From assembly GCA_032717465.1 (NCBI GenBank), contig CM064667.1, positions 4,303,783 to 4,367,782 on the forward strand: 64,000 nt of DNA, written 5' to 3'. Shown one piece after another: positions 9,624 to 19,209 of this stretch. The stretch's first letter is position 1, and each line of letters starts with the position of its first letter. The DNA is from Coenobita brevimanus. Taxonomy: Eukaryota; Arthropoda; Malacostraca; Decapoda; Coenobitidae. Under the pieces are notes generated by a model. The model made no database searches. It saw only the letters and a list, made by a program, of their open reading frames with translations, and had not been told where the DNA came from. Both the position numbers and the translations under genes were made by a program.

Positions 9624-12020
9624 TTCCCTTCCAACCCCATCCCCACTCCACCCCCACCATCACAGAATCCCTCATTCCCTGCCACTATTGCTTCCACCAT
9701 TACCATTCCACCCCACCACGAAGCATGGGTTACACTCACCAGACACTCAGGTACATCAAACCTTTTTTCACCGTCCATCCCCACCGGACCCCTGTCATCC
9801 TGCCTAGTCTCTCCCACTTTCCTCCCCCCCCACGCCCACCAAATACGTATTGCCAATCTCGCCACAACACCTTTAACCCAGCCCCGAGGTCTCATCATCG
9901 GTGACACAGAAGAGGCAGAGCCATGTTCAACACCACCCCCCAATCACCCCACCGTCCCCAACATACCACCACATCTCTCCCCTGCCCAGTCAAACAGCCT
10001 CCACCAACTACTCCTGGACTTCCAGGACTTATTCTCCGTCGGCCCGACCGATCTTGGCCATACCACCTACCTAAGCCACGAAATTCACACTACAGGACCT
10101 CCCATTCGCCAACCATCTCGCAGAAAAAATCCCAAACAACGGGCAGAGGAAGACCGGCAGGTTCAAGAAAAGCTTGATGCTGGGGTCATATCAAACTCCA
10201 CCAGCCCATGGTCATCACCTGTAGTACTCGTGCGAAAAAAGGACGGAACCATGCGGTTTTGCATCGATTACCGCAAAGTAAATGACGTTACCATCAAAGA
10301 CGCTACGCCACTACCCAGGATCGACGACTCCCTAGATTCCCTACATGGATCTACCTGGTTCTCTACCTTAGACCTGCAATCAGGCTATTGGCAGGTTCCA
10401 GTTCACCCCGACGACAAACACAAAACCGCCTTCTCAACATCAAATGGGAAGCACTACGAATTCAACGTCCTTCTCTTCGGACTCTGCAACGCCCCTGCTA
10501 CATTCTCCCGCCTAATGGAATCTGCGCTGAGCGGACTCACCTGGGAAACCTGCTTAGCCTACCTGGATGACGTAATTGTTTTCAGCCAGACCTGGGCAGA
10601 CCACCTCCACCGCCTCAAACAGGTATTCCAGCGCATACGACAGGCCGGATTGAAGCTAAAACCAACTAAATGTGTGCTAGCTGAAAGATCAGTCTCCTTC
10701 CTCGGACACCAGATCAACGCAGAAGGCATCTCCCCCGACCCCGACAAGGTACGTGCAATCGCCGACATCCCATCACCCCGCGATGTGCACGAAACCAGGG
10801 CCTTCCTAGGACTAACCTCCTATTATCGGCGCTTCGTGAAAGGTTTCGCGAACATCGCAAAACCCTTGCACGATCTTACAAAAAAAGGAGAACCCTTCGC
10901 CTGGACTGAACCCCGGCACATCGCATTCACCACCCTCAAATCCAAACTCACCTCCGCCCCAGTCATCGCCTTTCCGGACTACAACCTACCATTCCGCCTG
11001 TACACAGACGTCTCACTCCACGCAATAGGGGCAGTCCTTACACAAGTACAGGACGGCCGCGAACACATCATCGCCTGTGCCAGCCACACCCTAAACTCGG
11101 CGGAAAAGAATTACGCGGCCACCAAACGTGAATTCCTAGGGATAATATGGTCACTTGAGTACTTTCGCTCATACATATCAGGCACCCATGTGATCATCAT
11201 CACGGATCACCAATCCCTACAGTGGTTGCGCCAATCCAACACCACGAACACCCAGCTCACTAGATGGCGCGAAACCTTAGAAGAATACGATTTTGAAATA
11301 TCGTATCGTCCAGGCAAGCTCCACACGAACGCCGACGCCCTATCAAGACTACCCATCAATGTCATCTCGCCAGAACCCGACCTCATTAAGATGTGGCAAG
11401 ACAACCGACGCCCTACCTGGATTCCGCCGAATATTTTCAGCAAGCTCCACCTGCACGGCGAACACTTGTTTGACCCTAACGGCCACATAGTCCTGAGCCC
11501 CACAACCGCCCATGACACCATGCTCCACCTCCATGCCGACAACAGTATCCACTTGGGCACCAAGAAACTCACCCAGGTGTTCAACGACATATACTGGACA
11601 CCGAACCCCACCATCATCGCCAAAAACATCGTACAATCCTGCCGAGCCTGTGTGTTAGGAAAAGATATCACCCGCACACCAGGCCCATCCAGAAAACTAA
11701 CGGCAACAAAACCCTGGCAACTGCTATCCCTTGACGTCGTCGGACCACTCACCCCCAAAGCAGGATATAAATATATAATCACCTTCGTTGACGTCTATTC
11801 TAAATTCATCATAGCTTGTCCTGCTAAAGATCACAGTGCAGTGTCTGTCGCTGATGCTCTGACTCGCCACGTATTTCCATACTTTGGCATTCCCCAGGCA
11901 TTACACTCCGACAATGCACCAGAATTCACCGGAAAAGATTGGCAGGAATTAGCTAAAATATTTGGATTCCACATCTCCCACTCATCCCCCTACTGGCCAC
12001 AAGTGCAACAGCATCTGTGA
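9624..12020 (+). CDS. pol: A1 Pol: RT, RNase H and integrase (frameshift at the end)
   Basis: The frame is open from 9624 (after TAA at 9621); the first Met is at 10230, inside RT. Upstream residues such as LDFQDLF and THTTGPP-like sequence match family B, so the true protein begins earlier. [30 protein letters not shown] and the catalytic AYLDD (about 10558). RNase H: FRLYTDVS, ITDHQSLQW. Integrase: zinc-binding His/Cys (IHLGTKK, SCRAC), first Asp in LSLDVVGP, second Asp in LHSDNAPEF. A one-base insertion near 12003 shifts the frame just before the catalytic Glu, so the C-terminal part is read in the frame of 11962-14709. Function: copy element RNA into DNA and insert it. Confidence 0.85.
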   Translation, partial: FPSNPIPTPPPPSQNPSFPATIASTITIPPHHEAWVTLTRHSGTSNLFSPSIPTGPLSSCLVSPTFLPPHAHQIRIANLATTPLTQPRGLIIGDTEEAEPCSTPPPNHPTVPNIPPHLSPAQSNSLHQLLLDFQDLFSVGPTDLGHTTYLSHEIHTTGPPIRQPSRRKNPKQRAEEDRQVQEKLDAGVISNSTSPWSSPVVLVRKKDGTMRFCIDYRKVNDVTIKDATPLPRIDDSLDSLHGSTWFSTLDLQSGYWQVPVHPDDKHKTAFSTSNGKHYEFNVLLFGLCNAPATFSRLMESALSGLTWETCLAYLDDVIVFSQTWADHLHRLKQVFQRIRQAGLKLKPTKCVLAERSVSFLGHQINAEGISPDPDKVRAIADIPSPRDVHETRAFLGLTSYYRRFVKGFANIAKPLHDLTKKGEPFAWTEPRHIAFTTLKSKLTSAPVIAFPDYNLPFRLYTDVSLHAIGAVLTQVQDGREHIIACASHTLNSAEKNYAATKREFLGIIWSLEYFRSYISGTHVIIITDHQSLQWLRQSNTTNTQLTRWRETLEEYDFEISYRPGKLHTNADALSRLPINVISPEPDLIKMWQDNRRPTWIPPNIFSKLHLHGEHLFDPNGHIVLSPTTAHDTMLHLHADNSIHLGTKKLTQVFNDIYWTPNPTIIAKNIVQSCRACVLGKDITRTPGPSRKLTATKPWQLLSLDVVGPLTPKAGYKYIITFVDVYSKFIIACPAKDHSAVSVADALTRHVFPYFGIPQALHSDNAPEFTGKDWQELAKIFGFHISHSSPYWPQVQQHL

Positions 12021-14709
12021 AAGAAGCCATCGCTCCCTCCTCAATCAAGGCCACACTCGCATTACACAAACAGGAAATGAAGACTGGCCTGCTCACGTCA
12101 AAATAGTTCAATGGGGCCTAAACACATGCCCGCGAGAAGACGGCATAACACCACATGAGCGAATATTCGGGGAAACCCCGCTCCTCCTCCTGCTCCGCCA
12201 CCACCTCCAGCCACCCTCCCCACCCTCCTCCACCGACCCTCTCCACCATCTCAAACGCCGCCTCCACCACCTGCAAGCACAAGACCTTACACCCGATACC
12301 AACCACACCAACCCCTATAAAACCGGCCAATCCGTTGTCGTCGCCCAACTCCCTACCCCTAATAAAATTGCACCACGATTCATCGGACCCTTCATCATAA
12401 CCCAAGTCCCCAACCCGTATCAAGTCATCATCAGTCAACACGGCCAGCAACGCACGTATCGCAACCGCCACGTGCGACCTTTTCACCCACCCAACAATGA
12501 TCACCCCCGCACCCGCGTGCCCAGCACCTCTGCCCGGCCATCTGGCCACGACGACGTTTCCGGGAATTACCCCCCACGCTCATACACCTACTACTTCTCA
12601 CCCCCACCCAGCACCTCACCTACAACCACACCACCCCCCACTACCCCGGATCTTGACTCACCTCAACCGCCGCCCTCACCACAACCCCCACCCAGCACCT
12701 CACCTACAACCACACCACCCCCCACCACCCCGGATCCTGACTCACCTCAACCGCCGCCCTCACCACCACCCCCACCCGGCATCACCACATACTCAACAAC
12801 GCCCACACCACACTCCACCACCCATTCCCACACCACCCCCCACACCACACCCCCTCCATCCCCTGCCTCTCCACCACCCCAAACCACTACCTCCTCAAAC
12901 CACACTCCTCCACCTTCGCAAACCTGCGCCCGCACCACGCCCAGAACCACCCAAGCAAACGCGCCTGCCCTACCCAGCGACCATGCTCACTATACCCGCC
13001 ACACCACCTTGCCACCCACCTCACCCCCCAACACCCACACACCCTCACCACCACCACGTGCTCAACCACCCTCACCACCCACACCCACACTCACCACCAC
13101 CACTACCAGATCAGGCCGCCTTTCACTCCCACCACCCAGATATACACCTACACCACCCCACAGTAACCAACCAGCCCACCACACACAACCACAAAAACCC
13201 CCTACCCCAAACACCTCCCCCATCACTCTCCCTCTCCACCAAGCACGATGGAAAAACCCCAAGTCCCAATTCCCCAAAGTCAAATCCCCTACCCACAGAC
13301 CCATCCCCCATAAAAGCACCGACCCGCCAACCCTAGCCAGCATTCAGCTACAGACGCCTCACCAAGCACAAACCACCAGCATGAAAATCACCCGCGTCCA
13401 GTGGCTACCTTACGGCCAGCCACCCATCAGAATCCGACAGACGCCCCAGGTTCTTCGCCGCCTACGCCGCACAAACCGCCCATCCTCCATCCGACTTTTC
13501 GTCAACCCAGCCCACGAACCGACCACGATGACCAGCCACTGGATCAACCTCCTGCAGCACCTCACCCCAGTCAACAGGACATCCACCACCATCACCTACC
13601 ACCTGCAGTCACGGGGTCGTGACTTTTTCACGAGCGACGGTGGTAAAATGCCCGCCGCCGGACCATCCATCCCGCCACCCCCCACCCCACCACCGGGCCA
13701 CCACCACCCCACCACCCGAGAAGGAGATAACGGGGAGGTTAATGACCCAGGGCAAAAGGGTCACCCAACCACCACTGATCTGTGCCCCTTCTCCCTGCAA
13801 CTGCCCCAACGCCAGGTGAGCCTAGATCCACAACAACTTAAACGGCGGGTTGACCATCGACAGCAGTGGGGTAGGACATATCTAATATCAGTCCCTAGTA
13901 GTTTTGTGGTGACGACCACAGCTTCACCCCAACAGGGCAGGAGGTCCCTAGGTGAGCCACGAGGTGTTCGCACCTGCTGCCACCACGAGCCACGAGGAAA
14001 TACCATCCTCTGCCGCTACTCTGGTGAGCCACGAGGGTCTAGTACCCTCTGCCACAGTGCGCCACGAGGGAGAAATACCCTCTGCTACTACCAGGACAGG
14101 AGGTCCTTTAACGAGGGAGAAATACCCTCTATCATAAACAGGGCAGGAGGCCCAATAGTGGACTATACGGGGCCAACACCCCTAGCCACCCCAAGGGTAA
14201 GAGCCCCTTGTATAAAGCCACAAGTGGGTCCTATGACCGATCGACCTGGCGCCACGGCTGTATCGGAGACAAGAGAGAGAGTCGCCTCTGTGCTACCCTC
14301 CCTGTGTAAGAGAGAGATCACGGCCTCCGTGTGTCCTCTAAATTCAGTCAACTCCTGCAGGAGTAGCTGGACACCACCCGGGAGAGTTGCCCCGAAAGTG
14401 TCACCCGAGCAGAGACCCGGTCCCAGTCGGGACCTACCTCCCACACCTGGGAGATTCTTGTCTCCCCCAGGTACCAACAGGAGACGAGGCCGCAGCCCAC
14501 ACCTGACGGCGCGTCCCCTGACAGACCTCCATAGCCCTCGGACCCCCAGGCGAGCCCAGCAGCCTACCAACGCTGACCTCCCCCTGCCGCAGACCCTCCG
14601 ACGCCAGACACGACTGCTTCACCTGTTTGGCCCCAGTCCTGAGGGCCAACACAACAGGTCGAGGACCCACATAGACAGGCCTCCCTGCACAACCACGACG
14701 GGACCCTGA
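11962..14709 (+). CDS. pol: A1 integrase C-terminus, Pro-rich tail, C-terminal domain and LTR extension
   Basis: 915 codons. From about 12004 the frame reads the integrase Glu region (CERSHRSLLNQ) and a GPY/F-like module (KIAPRFIGPF, NRHVRPFHPP). Then come about 270 residues very rich in Pro, Thr, Ser and His, and a conserved domain of about 85 residues (QWLPYGQPPIRIR, VLRRLRRTN, LLQHLTPVN, HLQSRGRDF). The frame then passes the PPT and LTR start at 13644 without a stop and continues 355 codons in the LTR, with GEPRG/TLC repeats and LFGPSPEG. In an intact element this would be the Pol C-terminus. No membrane segment or envelope feature is visible. The tail and extension have no recognised function. 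Confidence 0.75.
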   Translation: MDSTSPTHPPTGHKCNSICERSHRSLLNQGHTRITQTGNEDWPAHVKIVQWGLNTCPREDGITPHERIFGETPLLLLLRHHLQPPSPPSSTDPLHHLKRRLHHLQAQDLTPDTNHTNPYKTGQSVVVAQLPTPNKIAPRFIGPFIITQVPNPYQVIISQHGQQRTYRNRHVRPFHPPNNDHPRTRVPSTSARPSGHDDVSGNYPPRSYTYYFSPPPSTSPTTTPPPTTPDLDSPQPPPSPQPPPSTSPTTTPPPTTPDPDSPQPPPSPPPPPGITTYSTTPTPHSTTHSHTTPHTTPPPSPASPPPQTTTSSNHTPPPSQTCARTTPRTTQANAPALPSDHAHYTRHTTLPPTSPPNTHTPSPPPRAQPPSPPTPTLTTTTTRSGRLSLPPPRYTPTPPHSNQPAHHTQPQKPPTPNTSPITLPLHQARWKNPKSQFPKVKSPTHRPIPHKSTDPPTLASIQLQTPHQAQTTSMKITRVQWLPYGQPPIRIRQTPQVLRRLRRTNRPSSIRLFVNPAHEPTTMTSHWINLLQHLTPVNRTSTTITYHLQSRGRDFFTSDGGKMPAAGPSIPPPPTPPPGHHHPTTREGDNGEVNDPGQKGHPTTTDLCPFSLQLPQRQVSLDPQQLKRRVDHRQQWGRTYLISVPSSFVVTTTASPQQGRRSLGEPRGVRTCCHHEPRGNTILCRYSGEPRGSSTLCHSAPRGRNTLCYYQDRRSFNEGEIPSIINRAGGPIVDYTGPTPLATPRVRAPCIKPQVGPMTDRPGATAVSETRERVASVLPSLCKREITASVCPLNSVNSCRSSWTPPGRVAPKVSPEQRPGPSRDLPPTPGRFLSPPGTNRRRGRSPHLTARPLTDLHSPRTPRRAQQPTNADLPLPQTLRRQTRLLHLFGPSPEGQHNRSRTHIDRPPCTTTTGP
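13632..13643 (+). other. Candidate polypurine tract of A1 (degenerate)
   Basis: GAGCGACGGTGG directly before TAAAATG. It aligns with the clean family B tract AGGGGGAGAGTGG at the same place, but contains two C. It would prime plus-strand DNA synthesis. It lies inside the Pol reading frame. Confidence 0.5.
13935..14160 (+). repeat. Degenerate minisatellite with GAGCCACGAGG core
   Basis: About five or six imperfect units of roughly 45 bp, with the core GAGCCACGAGG followed by ACCCTCTGCCAC. Translated in the Pol frame they give repeats of EPRG and TLC/ILC. Equivalent segments lie at 6555-6770, 21415-21640 and 33530-33750. Confidence 0.65.
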
Positions 14710-14830
14710 GAAGGAGGTATACAACAGGTCGAGACCCCAGGCAAGAGGGTCTCCCTGCACCGTGATGACGGGACCAGAGAGAGGGTCTACAACAGGTCGA
14801 GACCCCAGGCAAGAGGGTCTCCCTGCAACG
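14636..14830 (+). repeat. Roughly 63-bp minisatellite of family A LTR
   Basis: Three units with the core ACAACAGGTCGAGACCCCAG then GAGGGTCTCCCTGCA. The A1 5' LTR has two units (7250-7370), and the LTR at 33525 has three (34220-34415). Copy number thus differs between LTRs. Confidence 0.65.
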
Positions 14831-15582
14831 CCTCAGTGGATCGGACCCGGGTCGAGTCTTCCCCCAGCGAGTACGGTGATTCCCGTCACGGGTAGAGCCC
14901 CCGGAGGTCCCCTTAAAGTGACAGAGTGATATCGCCCCAGAAAATCGAGCAAGATTAGTGACTTTCCCTCCTACAGTGAGACAGAGACAGTGATACAGTG
15001 ACAAAGTGAATAAGAGGGATTCCACCTATAAATGTCCGTGATTACTTTCCCTTGATAAAGACTATAAGTTCTGGGCCCGTGAAACTAGTGTTATTCCCCA
15101 GCCCAGAATAGAGGAGTTCCCCCTTATCAGTGCAAGCGCGGGCGAGAGTCGCCGTGCCGAGCCCAGCCAGTAAATTATAGTGATCTGCTCCCCCTGTTCT
15201 TTTATAGTAATAATCCTCCCCTGGCTCATCAAGCCCATACATCTCTATTGTACCAGTGCACTAAGACCTTTGGACTTTAATCAAAGTTAGTCACATTATC
15301 TTATGGACCCTTAACCCATTGTAAAGTATAATTATAGTGTGTGTGAATATCCCGTGTTGTCTTAACGTAACTTATATATCTGTATCCCCTGTCCAGAATA
15401 TCATTCTATGTAATATTGTCACGGAGTTAGAATTAAGGTAATAGATGTGTTAAAGGTGGACTACCTAGTTTTTATGTCCTGTTCCTTTGTTGGTGCTTTA
15501 CTTCCGGTCCGGAAAGAGGACCCCGCTCAGTAGCTAGTGTTCTTAGTACGAGGAGTCGGCCTAAAAAAACTCAGCATAACAC

Positions 15583-15600
15583 TGGTGGCAAGCGGTGGTT
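15583..15600 (+). other. Primer-binding site of A2
   Basis: TGGTGGCAAGCGGTGGTT starts 2 nt after the middle LTR, identical to A1. Its presence marks the start of a second internal region. Confidence 0.7.
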
Positions 15601-15647
15601 CTGGATCCGAGTAAAAGCACGGAGGAACGTAAAAGGAAACTTGCACA

Positions 15648-16532
15648 ATGACAGCTAAACCGCACATTCAATTACCAAAATTCAACCCGGACCAATGTGA
15701 CATGGATGTTTATTTGGACATGATCAAACCCCTTTTAGACATAGGGTTTGACTCAGATAAGGAGAAGATTGCAGTCACACTACCGAATCTGGGAAAAATT
15801 ATCACAAATGCCGCACCCAAAATAGTACCAGAACTGTCATGGGACCAGTTCACTCAGATAGTGAAACAGGCTTTTAAGCCTTGCATGGGCAGAGTTGTCG
15901 CACTCTCACAACTCGACACCCTCACCTATGATGGTAACCTGGATGATACTTTCATCCAGGCCCGGCGCCTTGTCACCGCCGCTTATCCCGAAGCTGAAAT
16001 CAATACTCGGGACACTAATACCTTCAACGCCCGGCTGAGGATCCTCCCAAGCATAGTCAGGGAACACTTCTCCATATATGATCCCTCAGGAAATATGGAC
16101 CAAGACCTGCAGCTCGTCAGGCGTCTTCTCGCCGCCCGTCCCACACCACAACTGCTTCACGCAGTGACAAAGTTCCCCACAAACCACAACCCCCCACCAA
16201 AACCCAAGCCGCCGCCTCACCAGTCGCCTGCAGACCCGCCTCCCACAGTACCCAGGGCTTACCCGCAGAGGAAGCGCCACAACCCCAGGGAACAAGGGAA
16301 CTTGATCAGTATAAACCCTTGGGAGTTCACGGCTTGCAGTCGCACCTGCCCCCTTCATGACATAAGGGAACAACTCAAGGCGAATCGGCGAAAGAATCCC
16401 TAACAAGGCCGTAGGAAAGTTTCCTCCCTTGATGACGACGCCCAAGAGGACGACGTACCACCACTGCTCTACCAAGGACCGGACGACGACGAGCATGACG
16501 ACTACCCCCATCCTCAGCAGATGGATTTTTAG
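15648..16532 (+). pseudogene. gag: A2 gag with a single nonsense codon
   Basis: ATG at 15648; 251 codons open to TAA at 16401-16403, where A1 reads CAA. The same frame then continues to the normal TAG at 16532 (QQMDF). The N-terminal part (PKFNPDQCDMDVYLDMIKPL, LTYDGNLDD) is probably capsid. The C-terminal part has a proline-rich stretch, INPWEFTACSRTCPLHDIR and an acidic tail. No CCHC knuckle. The sequence aligns along its whole length with family B gag. Confidence 0.8.
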
Positions 16533-16555
16533 GCCCGCCCCTGCACCTCCCCACG

Positions 16556-16804
16556 GTGGCGGGGGCCACCTCACATAGCTACAAACCCCCAGTCTACAAC
16601 AAGATATGGCTGAACGGGGTCAAGACAAGATTACTGGTGGATACGGGAGCAGGCAGGTCTTGTCTCTACTCCCACTTTTACTCCCGACACATCTCAGCAT
16701 TCGGCCCACTTCTCCTCACTTCAGCCAACCTCGTAGACGCCGGGGATGGCCCCCTACCCATCCGTTGGGAAACCAGGGCCTTACAAACCACCACCCACCA
16801 ATGA
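16556..16804 (+). pseudogene. pro: A2 aspartic protease with in-frame TGA
   Basis: Reads LLVDTGAGRSCLYS: the catalytic DTGA is intact here, unlike A1. The frame stops at TGA 16802-16804 as in A1. The matching sequence (IIFDSSCSECDGYLGLDLLQKL) goes on in the same frame to about 16960. The open frame shown starts with GTG, but production by frameshift from gag is more likely than a GTG start. Confidence 0.7.
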
Positions 16805-16960
16805 GTCTCCACAGACTACTCATTCATCATTTTTGACTCCTCCTGTAGCGAATGTGATGGTTACCTTGGCCTGGACCTGCTTCAGAAACTCCACGCGACC
16901 ATTGATTGCTATCAACGTCGCCTCCACTACGGTCCAGCCCACCCTAACCAAGGATCCACC

Positions 16961-16991
16961 AAAAAGGAAAGAAAAAAAAAGAAAAAAAAAA
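16961..16991 (+). repeat. A-rich purine tract of A2
   Basis: 31 consecutive purines at the same place as 9485-9516 in A1, with one fewer A. Confidence 0.8.
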
Positions 16992-17709
16992 CCACCACCA
17001 CCCCCACACCGCCCACACACACACACCACCCCACCACACGGTCCCTCTCCAGCCCACCTGTACATGTAAACCAAATCTAACCTCCCCAAATATCCTCAAT
17101 TAATTCCTTTCCAACCCCACCCCCACTCCACCCCCGCCATCACAGAATCCCTCATTCCCTGCCACTATTGCTTCCACTGTTACCATTCCACCCCACCACG
17201 AAGCATGGGTTACACTCACCAGACACTCAGGTACATCAATCCTTTTTTCACCGTCCATCCCCACCGGACCCCTGTCATCCTGCCAAGTCTCTCCCACTTT
17301 CCTCCCCCCCCACGCCCACCAAATACGTATTGCCAATCTCGCCACAACACCTTTAACACAGCCCCGAGGTCTCATCATCGGTGACACAGAAGAGGCAGAG
17401 CCATGTTCAACACCACCCCCCAATCACCCCACCCTCCCCAACATACCACCACATCTCTCCCCTGCCCAGTCAAACAGCCTCCACCAACTACTCCTGGACT
17501 TCCAGGACTTATTCTCCGTCGGCCCGACCGATCTTGGCCATACCACCTACCTAAGCCACGAAATTCACACTACAGGACCTCCCATTCGCCAATCATCTCG
17601 CAGAAAAAATCCCAAACAACGGGCAGAAGAAGACCAGCAGGTTCAAGAAAAGCTTGATGCTGGGGTCATATCAAACTCCACCAGCCCATGGTCATCACCT
17701 GTAGTACTC

Positions 17710-19209
17710 GTGCGAAAAAAGGACGGAACCATGCGGTTTTGCGTCGATTACCGCAAAGTAAATGACGTTACCATCAAAGACGCTACGCCACTACCCAGGA
17801 TCGACGACTCCCTAGATTCCCTACATGGATCTACCTGGTTCTCTACCTTAGACCTGCAATCAGGCTATTGGCAGGTTCCAGTTCACCCCGACGACAAACA
17901 CAAAACCGCCTTCTCAACATCAAATGGGAAGCACTACAAATTCAACGTCCTTCCCTTCGGACTCTGCAACGCCCCTGCTACATTCTCCCGCCTGATGGAA
18001 TCTGTGCTGAGCGGACTCACCTGGGAAACCTGCTTAGCCTACCTGGATGACGTAATTGTTTTCAGCCAGACCTGGGCAGACCACCTCCACCGCCTCAAAC
18101 AGGTATTCCAGCGCATACGACAGGCCGGATTGAAGCTAAAACCAACCAAATGTGTGCTAGCTGAAAGATCAGTCTCCTTCCTCAGACACCAGATCAACGC
18201 AGAAGGCATCTCCCCCGACCCCGACAAGGTACGTGCAATCGCCGACATCCCACCACCCCGCGATGTGCACGAAACCAGGGCCTTCCTAGGACTAACCTCC
18301 TATTATCGGCGCTTCGTGAAAGGTTTCGTGAACATCGCAAAACCCTTGCACGATCTTACAAAAAAAGGAGAACCCTTCGCCTGGACTGAACCCCGGCACA
18401 TCGCATTCACCACCCTCAAATCCAAACTCACCTCCGCCCCAGTCATCGCCTTTCCGGACTACAACCTACCATTCCGCCTGTACACAGACGTCTCACTCCA
18501 CGCAATAATGGCAGTCCTTACACAAGTACAGGACGGCCGCGAACACATCGCCTGTGCCAGCCGCACCCTGAACTCGGCGGAAAAGAATTACGCGGCCACC
18601 AAACGTGAATTCCTAGGGATAATATGGTCACTTGAGTACTTTCGCTCATACATATCAGGCACCCATGTGATCATCATCACGGATCACCAATCTCTACAGT
18701 GGTTGTGCCAATCCAACACCACGAACGCCCAGCTCACTAGATGGCGCAAAACCTTAGAAGAATACGATTTTGAAATATCGTATCGTCCAGGCAAGCTCCA
18801 CACGAACGCCGACGCCCTATCAAGACTACCCATCAATGTCATCTCGCCAGAACCCGACCTCATTAAGATGTGGCAAGACAACCGACGCCCTACCTGGATT
18901 CCGCCGAATATTTTCAGCAAGCTCCACCTGCACGGCGAACACTTGTTTGACCCTAACGGCCACATAGTCCTGAGCCCCACAACCGCCCATGACACCATGC
19001 TCCACCTCCATGCCGACAACGGTATCCACTTGGGCACCAAGAAACTCACCCAGGTGTTCAACGACATACTGGACACCGAACCCCACCACCATCGCCAAAA
19101 ACATCGTACAATCCTGCCGAGCCTGTGTGTTAGGAAACGATATCACCCGCACACCAGGCCCATCCAGAAAACTAACGGCAACAAAACCCTGGCAACTGCA
19201 ATCCCTTGA
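17710..19209 (+). CDS. pol: A2 Pol: RT and RNase H, frameshifted in integrase
   Basis: RT motifs as in A1: [33 protein letters not shown] (about 18038). RNase H: FRLYTDVS, ITDHQSLQW. The frame is also open upstream of the first Met. Changes versus A1: Gly to Arg in SFLRHQ, Gly to Met in HAIMAVLTQ, loss of one Ile codon near 18547, and a 2-bp deletion near 19067 in FNDIYW of the integrase zinc region. The last about 45 codons (to 19209) are therefore out of frame and meaningless. Confidence 0.8.
   Translation: MRKKDGTMRFCVDYRKVNDVTIKDATPLPRIDDSLDSLHGSTWFSTLDLQSGYWQVPVHPDDKHKTAFSTSNGKHYKFNVLPFGLCNAPATFSRLMESVLSGLTWETCLAYLDDVIVFSQTWADHLHRLKQVFQRIRQAGLKLKPTKCVLAERSVSFLRHQINAEGISPDPDKVRAIADIPPPRDVHETRAFLGLTSYYRRFVKGFVNIAKPLHDLTKKGEPFAWTEPRHIAFTTLKSKLTSAPVIAFPDYNLPFRLYTDVSLHAIMAVLTQVQDGREHIACASRTLNSAEKNYAATKREFLGIIWSLEYFRSYISGTHVIIITDHQSLQWLCQSNTTNAQLTRWRKTLEEYDFEISYRPGKLHTNADALSRLPINVISPEPDLIKMWQDNRRPTWIPPNIFSKLHLHGEHLFDPNGHIVLSPTTAHDTMLHLHADNGIHLGTKKLTQVFNDILDTEPHHHRQKHRTILPSLCVRKRYHPHTRPIQKTNGNKTLATAIP

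Larger units (their letters stand above)
13644..15581 (+). repeat. Shared middle LTR (A1 3' LTR / A2 5' LTR)
   Basis: 1938 bp, TAAAATGCCCGCC...CATAACA. The first 1.07 kb is coding in the A1 Pol frame (stop at 14709). It includes two minisatellites and, near the end, GAAAGAGGACCCCGCT and an imperfect U5 hairpin at about 15536-15572. It is immediately followed by an A2 PBS, which shows that it is shared. Confidence 0.85.

Noticed and set aside
12497..13336. Envelope or other separate third gene in the Pro-rich tail
   Set aside because: No signal peptide, membrane segment or Cys pattern. The frame overlaps Pol in low-complexity C-rich DNA and is open by composition.
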